Assembly (NCBI RefSeq): GCF_963259705.1 | Contig: NC_081850.1 | Coordinates: forward strand, 41,997,167-42,061,166 | Direction of reading: 5' to 3' | From: Myotis daubentonii | Taxonomy: Eukaryota > Chordata > Mammalia > Chiroptera > Vespertilionidae | Length of the DNA: 64,000 bases | Shown here: positions 10,338-64,000 of the stretch, in pieces | How the letters are laid out: each line of letters opens with the position of its first letter | Position numbering within the stretch: the first letter of the stretch is position 1 | Program-made: the position numbers and the translations under genes | Notes under the pieces: generated by a model | Seen by the model: the letters and a program-made list of their open reading frames with translations, nothing else | The model's database searches: none | Told to the model about the DNA's origin: nothing

Positions 10338-12256
10338 AGAGAACCAAGATGGCGGCATAGGTTAACACCGGAGTTTGCTGCTTTGAACAACTACTTCAAA
10401 AGTGAAACCAAAAAACGGAAGGGACATCACCCAGAACCACAGGAACGCTGGCTGAGTGGAAGTCCTACAACTAGGAGGAAAGAGAAACGCACACGGACAC
10501 TCAGAGGAGGCGCAGTGCTGAAGTCAAATTCTGAGGTGCGGAGTGCGCGGAGTGGGCTGGCGGCGGAGGGCGCGGTTGTTGTTTTCAATCGGGAGGGAGT
10601 CGCAGACCCTGAGCACCAGATCCGGGCGAGTCTTTAGGGACCCAGACTCAAACGGGAGAAGCGGGACTGTCTGGCTTCGGTCAGAGCGAGTGCAGCTTTC
10701 TCTCCGAGCTTTGCAGCGGGTGCTGGGACTCAGAGAGGCAGAGCCCCTGGGGACAGGACTGAGAGCCGCCATAACTGCTCGCTCCGGCCCACCCTGTTGA
10801 TCCTGTGCGACCCGCCCTGCCCAAGCCCTGCACAGAGGCCTTTGCCGGATAGCCTCAGGCAAAGGCTAGATTAGCACCTCCCTAGAGGACAGAAGTTCTC
10901 TCACCGCTGACACAGCTGATTCTCATAGCCACTTGGCCTGGAGGTCAAACCCTCCCTGGAATTAGCTTCAACAATCAAGATTTAACTATAAGACTGCGAA
11001 CAAAGACCACTAGGGGGTGCACCAAGGAAGCATAACAAAATGCGGAGACAAAGAAACAGGACAAAATTGTCAAAGGAAGATATAGAGTTCAGAACCACAC
11101 TTTTAAGGTCTCTCAAGAACTGTTTAGAAGCTGCCGATAAACTTAATGAGATCTACACGAAAACTAATAAGACCCTCGATCTTATATTGGGGAACCAACT
11201 AGAAATTAAGCATACACGGACTGAAATAACGAATATTATACAGACGCCCGACAGCAGACCAGAGGAGCGCAAGAATCAAGTCAATGATTTGAAATGCGAG
11301 GAAGCAAAAAACATCCAACCAGAAAAGCAAAATGAAAAAAGAATCCAAAAATGCGAGGATAGTGTAAGGAGCCTCTGGGACAGCTTCAAGCGTACCAACA
11401 TCAGAATTAAAGGGGTGCCAGAAGATGAGAGAGAGCAAGATATTGAAAACCTATTTGAAGAAATAATGACAGAAAACTTCCCCCACCTGGTGAAAGAAAT
11501 GGACTTACAGGTCCAAGAAGCGCGGAGAACCCCAAACAAAAGGAATCCAAAGAGGACCACACCAAGACACATCATAATTAAAATGCCAAGAGCAAAAGAT
11601 AAAGAGAGAATCTTAAAAACAGCAAGAGAAAGAAACTCAGTTACCTACAAGGGAATACCCATACGACTGTCAGCTGATTTCTCAACAGAAACTTTGCAGG
11701 CCAGAAGGGAGTGGCAAGAAATATTCAAACTGATGAATACCAAGAACCTACAACCAAGATTACTTTATCCAGCAAAGCTATCATTCAGAATTGAAGGTCA
11801 GATAAAGAGCTTCACAGATAAGGAAAAGCTAAAGGAGTTCATCACCACCAAACCAGGATTATATGAAATGCTGAAAGGTATCCTTTAAGAAGAGGAAGAG
11901 GAAGAAAAAGGTAAAGATACAAATTATGAACAACAAATATGCATCTATCAACAAGTGAATCTAAGAATCAAGTGAATAAATAATCTGATGAACAGAATGA
12001 ACTGTTGATTATAATAGAATCAGGGACATAGAAAGGGAATGGACTGACTATTCTTGGGGGGGAAAGGGGGGTGGGAGATGTGGGAAGAGACTGGACAAAA
12101 ATCGTGCACCTATGGATGAGGACAGTGGGTGGGGAGTGAGGGCGGAGGGTGGGGCGGGAATTGGGAGGAGGGGAGTTTAGGGGGGGGGGGGGGGAAAGAG
12201 GAACAAATGTAATAATCTGAACAATAAAGATTTAATTTAAAAAAAAAAAAAAAGAT
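10338..12256 (+). mobile_element. HAL1 (half-L1) with intact ORF1
   Basis: The element starts with an L1-type 5' UTR (agagaaccaagatggcgg), carries one complete ORF1, and passes directly into a G-rich 3' UTR (12054-12195) and an A-tail after AATAAAGATTTAATTT. There is no ORF2 (endonuclease/reverse transcriptase). This is the defining structure of HAL1 elements, which depend on L1 for movement. A perfect 12-bp duplication ACAGAGGCAGAG flanks it (10326-10337, 12257-12268). The uninterrupted ORF1 and clean duplication point to recent insertion. Confidence 0.88.
11040..11888 (+). CDS. L1/HAL1 ORF1 RNA-binding protein, 282 aa
   Basis: This is the ORF1p of a HAL1 element. ORF1p trimers coat retroelement RNA and act as nucleic-acid chaperones in cytoplasmic particles. 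Seen here: an N-terminal coiled-coil-like stretch rich in Lys/Glu/Leu/Ile (residues about 20-110), an RRM-like segment opening with NIRIKGVPEDE (about 121-131), the conserved R-T-P-N-K-R patch near 163-169, PRHIIIKMPRAKDKERILK (about 175-193), and a C-terminal domain with ARREWQEIFKLMN and LYPAKLSFRI. The start at 11040 follows a long 5' UTR and fits the usual MRRQRN start. No stop interrupts the frame. It is the only complete retroelement protein in the window. Confidence 0.93.
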   Translation: MRRQRNRTKLSKEDIEFRTTLLRSLKNCLEAADKLNEIYTKTNKTLDLILGNQLEIKHTRTEITNIIQTPDSRPEERKNQVNDLKCEEAKNIQPEKQNEKRIQKCEDSVRSLWDSFKRTNIRIKGVPEDEREQDIENLFEEIMTENFPHLVKEMDLQVQEARRTPNKRNPKRTTPRHIIIKMPRAKDKERILKTARERNSVTYKGIPIRLSADFSTETLQARREWQEIFKLMNTKNLQPRLLYPAKLSFRIEGQIKSFTDKEKLKEFITTKPGLYEMLKGIL

Positions 12257-12531
12257 ACAGAGGCAGAGCTGCCTCAAACAGACTGTCAAACTACAGCGGG
12301 AAGGCCAGGGAGGATTGAGGGGTGGGATGGGCGGGATAAGAGATCAACCAAAGAACTTGTATGCATGCATATAAGCTTAACCAATGGACATAAGACACTG
12401 GGGGGTAGGTGAGGCCGGGGCATTGTTAAGGGCGGGGAAATAAAAGGAAACATATGTAATACTCTTTGTAATACTTTAAGCAATAAAACAATTTTAAAAA
12501 ATAAAAAATAAAAAAAAAAAAAAGAAAAGGA

Positions 12532-14249
12532 AAAAGCACAACACAAAAATTTGAAATAAAAATGTATTTGTTTTCAAGTTCCATTCCAAGTAACAAACAG
12601 CTGACACTGAATCAATGCCTTTACTCTGGCCCTTGGACAGGCAAACTACCCCTTTCCATAGTTGAACACAGCACTGAACTGAGTACCAATAGATCCCTGT
12701 TGATTTGCAGAATAGGATAAAGCAGTTAAGCCCTGAAAAGGGCATTAACACTTTATCCCTACTGCCAATCAAGAAATCACCCAATTTCCTGCCTCCCGTC
12801 ACCCCCAAGATAAAAATAATATGGATATAAATTAGCCCTTGTGCAACTCACACTTACAAGAATCAGACATGATCCTTGGCAAACTAAATCTTTGGCTATA
12901 ATTCCCCTATGCCTGGGCACGGTTTCCCCCGAAGGATAACCTAAGAATGCAGGAGTGTTGATCTAAAAAGCAAGCTGGCCATTGTAAGGCCTAATGATTA
13001 AGGTGACTTTTCTCAAACTGAGGTTTGTGGCTGGTTGGTTGGAACACTCTATAAAAAGGAAAAGGACACGCAGCGGAGAGAGGAGAGAGGATCCCAGCCT
13101 TTGTCTCCTCCTTGTGTGAAAGGCTCATGCTTGTTCTGAGGTAGGGCAACCCTGACAGTGCAGAAGGGAAATGACTGATCCCCCAAATGTGCTATAAGGT
13201 ATAGCTTCCAAGGACCCTTCCCTCAGGCCTCCGAAATGATGACGTGTTCTCAGGCCAGCCTTAAAATACACCCAGCACTCATTAAGCCACCGGAACTCTA
13301 CACTGGAGTGAAGCAAACATCTCAAAGCATATTTTCCATCAGAAACCCATCTTCCCTCATAGGATCTTTCCCCATAGGAAACCCATCTTTCCCTGTAACG
13401 GAGAGTAAGTTAACCTTTAATATTATATATACAGCTTTAGAAAAGGGAGTGGTGTTTTAGAGGCTGGCTTCGTCAACTCTCTAACTAATAGTAACCCTGA
13501 GCTTAAGGGAAGGGAAAACATTTCTTAATAATATCTAGTTTTGCATATCCCATTCCCCTTAAAAAAAGAAAAATGATCCAAGGGCATTTATTTCCCTTTC
13601 CCCTTCTTTCAAAGAAACCTGAAATGCCCAGGCATCATGTGATTCCCTGACAATACCTCCACCCATCAAGACTTCACCAGAACACTAACTTTTCGCTGGT
13701 TGGGCAGTGAAGGCATGTGCTTCAATCTGTGCAAATACACCCTCATTCCGTGGTGTTCCTTATTGTTGTTGTTCAAAGCCCCACGCTCTGGGAGAGGAGA
13801 AGGGAGGAAGTTCAATAACGTTTTTATGTACATCTATCTACAGAAATACAATATGTGGGTGAGGTGATGAACAGCAGTGGGGGTTACAGTGTGCATGCAT
13901 AGTGAGAAAATAAATTATATTTGTCTCCCTGACTCTTTACTGCCAGCATTCTGCTCCAAGGGATCTCAGAGACCAGCTGGCTCCTCCAGGTGTCTTCCCA
14001 TGGAACTTGAGGATGACAGACGAAGCATCCTGCACGCAGGTCAACATCTAGGAGAACCCATTCTTCACACACAAATGAGGTCTTTAGGCAAAAGGAGACA
14101 TGAGGCTCAGGAAGCATGTCCCAGGAGGCATGTCCCTCAGGGCAGGGCCAGTTTGACAGCTCTGATGTAATCAGCGTTACGTCAATCAACCTCTGTTACC
14201 ATGGAGTCAGTTCACGCAGGGAGGGCAGGGGCGTCATCTTCTCCCCCTT
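12532..14249 (-). other. TRPM6: TRPM6 3' UTR and 3' flank
   Basis: This sequence follows the TRPM6 stop codon on the minus strand and contains no further coding exon. Only one canonical AATAAA is seen (13587-13592). The human transcript has a longer 3' UTR than this site would give, so the true end may lie nearer 12540; a variant AATACA lies at 12563-12568. A plus-strand TATAAAAA-like motif near 13050 is noted separately. Confidence 0.5.
13587..13592 (-). promoter_or_regulatory. TRPM6: candidate polyadenylation signal AATAAA for TRPM6
   Basis: It lies on the minus strand 658 nt downstream of the stop codon and is the only canonical hexamer between the stop and the L1/HAL1 block. No strong GT-rich downstream element is obvious, so use is uncertain. 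Confidence 0.4.
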
Positions 14250-62976
<48,727 letters not shown>

Positions 62977-63353
62977 CTAGCAACCATCATGATTATACCT
63001 GCCAACAATAGGACTGTCTAGTCATTGACCAAAATGCCCTAGTCCATGCACAGCTGGCTTTCCTTTGGCTAAACCACTTTGTTTTTCGTGCACAGTTATG
63101 TGTTTCATGTCAACATGGTCTATGGAATAGCATAAATTTGCTAGTGGTAGAGAATCGTGCTTCTTTTCTTAAGAAGTAATGAAATGTGAACAGCTTGTGA
63201 TTAGCGAATATCCAACTTTTCACCAACTGGGCCAGAAGTTAGAAAAAGTAAAATGTGGGGTTTTTATTTCCACAATTCTCTAAGGACATTTGTTAAATAC
63301 AGGTGTGGGCAAAAGTAGATTTATAGGAGTTCATATAGAAAATAATACAATGA

Positions 63354-63922
63354 TCTATACTAATAAACGGGGAATATGCTAATTATACCAGGTCAACTGG
63401 ACATCTTCTGGATGTTTGACTTCCTTCCGGGCAGTTAGGGGTGATCAGGCAGGCTGGCAGGGGAGCAGTTAGGGGGTGACCAGGTCGGCAGGGGGGCAGT
63501 TAAGGGACAACCAGGCCAGCAGGGGGGTAGTTAGGGGGTGACCAGACTGGCAGGGGGGCAGTTAGGGGGCAACAAGGCCAGCAGGGGACCAGTTAGGGGG
63601 CAACCAGGCCGGCAGGGGGGCAGTTAGGGGGCGACCAGGCCGGCAAGAGGGCAGTAAGGAGGCGACCAGGCTGGCAAGCAGAGGCAGTTAGAGGCAATCA
63701 GGCAGGCAGGTAGAGTGGTTAGGGGCAATCAGGCAGGCAGGCAGGCGAGCAGTTAGGAGCCAGCAGTCCCAGATTGCAAGAGGGATGTATGACTGCCAAT
63801 TTAGGCCCCATCCCACAGGCAGTTGGACATTCCCTGAGGGGTCCTGGATTGGAGAGGGTGCAGGCTGGGCTGAGGGACACCCCCCTTCCCTGGTGCATGA
63901 ATTTTGTGCACTGGACCTCTAG
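63354..63922 (+). mobile_element. non-autonomous Helitron, 569 bp, with minisatellite
   Basis: 5' TCTATACTAATAAACGGG after A; 3' 'gaattttgtgcactggacc' and CTAG (63919-63922) before T. The interior is dominated by a G-rich tandem repeat. Confidence 0.9.
63432..63760. repeat. ~31-bp G-rich minisatellite inside Helitron
   Basis: About ten degenerate units built on 'cagttagggggtgaccagg' plus 'ccggcagggggg'. Runs of five or six G recur each unit, which could form G-quadruplexes. Confidence 0.9.
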
Positions 63923-64000
63923 TTAACAAATAATAATACAAGAATAAATTCTGTGCATCGTGTACTCATAACTGTAAACCCATTTTTGCCCCACTCTGTA

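Larger units (their letters stand above)
10327..12519 (+). mobile_element. 5'-truncated L1 3'-UTR fragment, split by HAL1
   Basis: The bat L1 3'-UTR text (ctgcctcaaacagactgtc, catgcatataagcttaacc, atactttaagcaataaaac, A-tail) runs from 12269 to 12519. Its first 11 bp lie at 10327-10337. The outer target duplication AAAAGAAAAGGA is at 10315-10326 and 12520-12531. A HAL1 later inserted a few bases inside its 5' end. Confidence 0.75.
63300..63998. mobile_element. mariner MITE split by a Helitron
   Basis: The left end CAGGTGTGGGCAAAAGTAG after TA (63298-63299) and the inverse of the right end (CAGAGTGGGGCAAAAATGGG) before TA (63999-64000) are matching inverted repeats. Only about 130 bp of its own body remains outside the inserted Helitron. 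Confidence 0.85.

Noticed and set aside
63432..63760. Possible CRISPR array
   Set aside because: Units are contiguous and degenerate, without unique spacers. This is a Helitron-internal minisatellite in a mammalian genome.

Overview
The window is chromosomal DNA from a mammal, most likely a vesper bat (Vespertilionidae). The evidence is lineage-typical mobile DNA: about 20 tRNA-derived Ves SINEs (head with 'ggtttggctcagtgg', A/B boxes, 3' end 'ctctctgtaaaaaatcaataaaa'), at least seven non-autonomous HeliBat-type Helitrons (5' TC, 3' hairpin plus CTAG, inserted A/T), foldback hAT MITEs with 8-bp target duplications, and mariner MITEs. Gene structure is plainly eukaryotic, with phase-consistent GT-AG exons.

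The main gene is TRPM6, the Mg2+-permeable channel fused to an alpha-kinase, on the minus strand. I could place 18 consecutive coding exons between 62910 and the stop codon at 14250. They join without a frame break into 3153 nt (1050 residues plus stop), from the middle of transmembrane segment S5 to the C-terminus: S5/pore/S6, TRP box, coiled coil, the long serine-rich linker in one 1136-bp exon, a 26-bp microexon, and the complete alpha-kinase with its Lys, Asp, Gln and zinc-ligand His/Cys residues. If the human 39-exon numbering holds, these are exons 22-39. The 5' half of the gene lies beyond 64000. Positions 1 to about 12530 are intergenic DNA 3' of TRPM6.

Layout: 1-10314 intergenic with SINEs, hAT, mariner, three Helitrons and MaLR-type LTR remnants; 10315-12531 an intact-ORF1 half-L1 (HAL1) nested inside a short L1 3' fragment; about 12532-14249 the 3' UTR and flank of TRPM6; 14250-62910 TRPM6 exons and introns; 62911-64000 the next intron, with a mariner MITE split by a Helitron and ending exactly at the window edge.

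Three retroposed copies of cellular RNAs sit inside TRPM6 introns. (1) A full-length copy of the X-linked TCEAL8 mRNA (20213-21507, plus strand) keeps an uninterrupted 117-codon reading frame even though its tail, target duplication and 3' UTR show age. (2) A 714-bp CpG-rich retrocopy of an unrecognised transcript (43906-44619) has a 14-bp perfect target duplication. (3) A 38-bp tailless copy of the 5' half of tRNA-Ile(UAU) (51043-51080) has a 17-bp perfect target duplication and ends at the anticodon, where the intron of that tRNA lies. Other points of interest are Helitron-carried CTCF-like motifs in inverted arrangement, a head-to-tail Helitron junction, Helitron-internal minisatellites, and a 56-bp near-identical duplication 2.16 kb apart. 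I saw no prokaryotic-type system, CRISPR array or exogenous virus.
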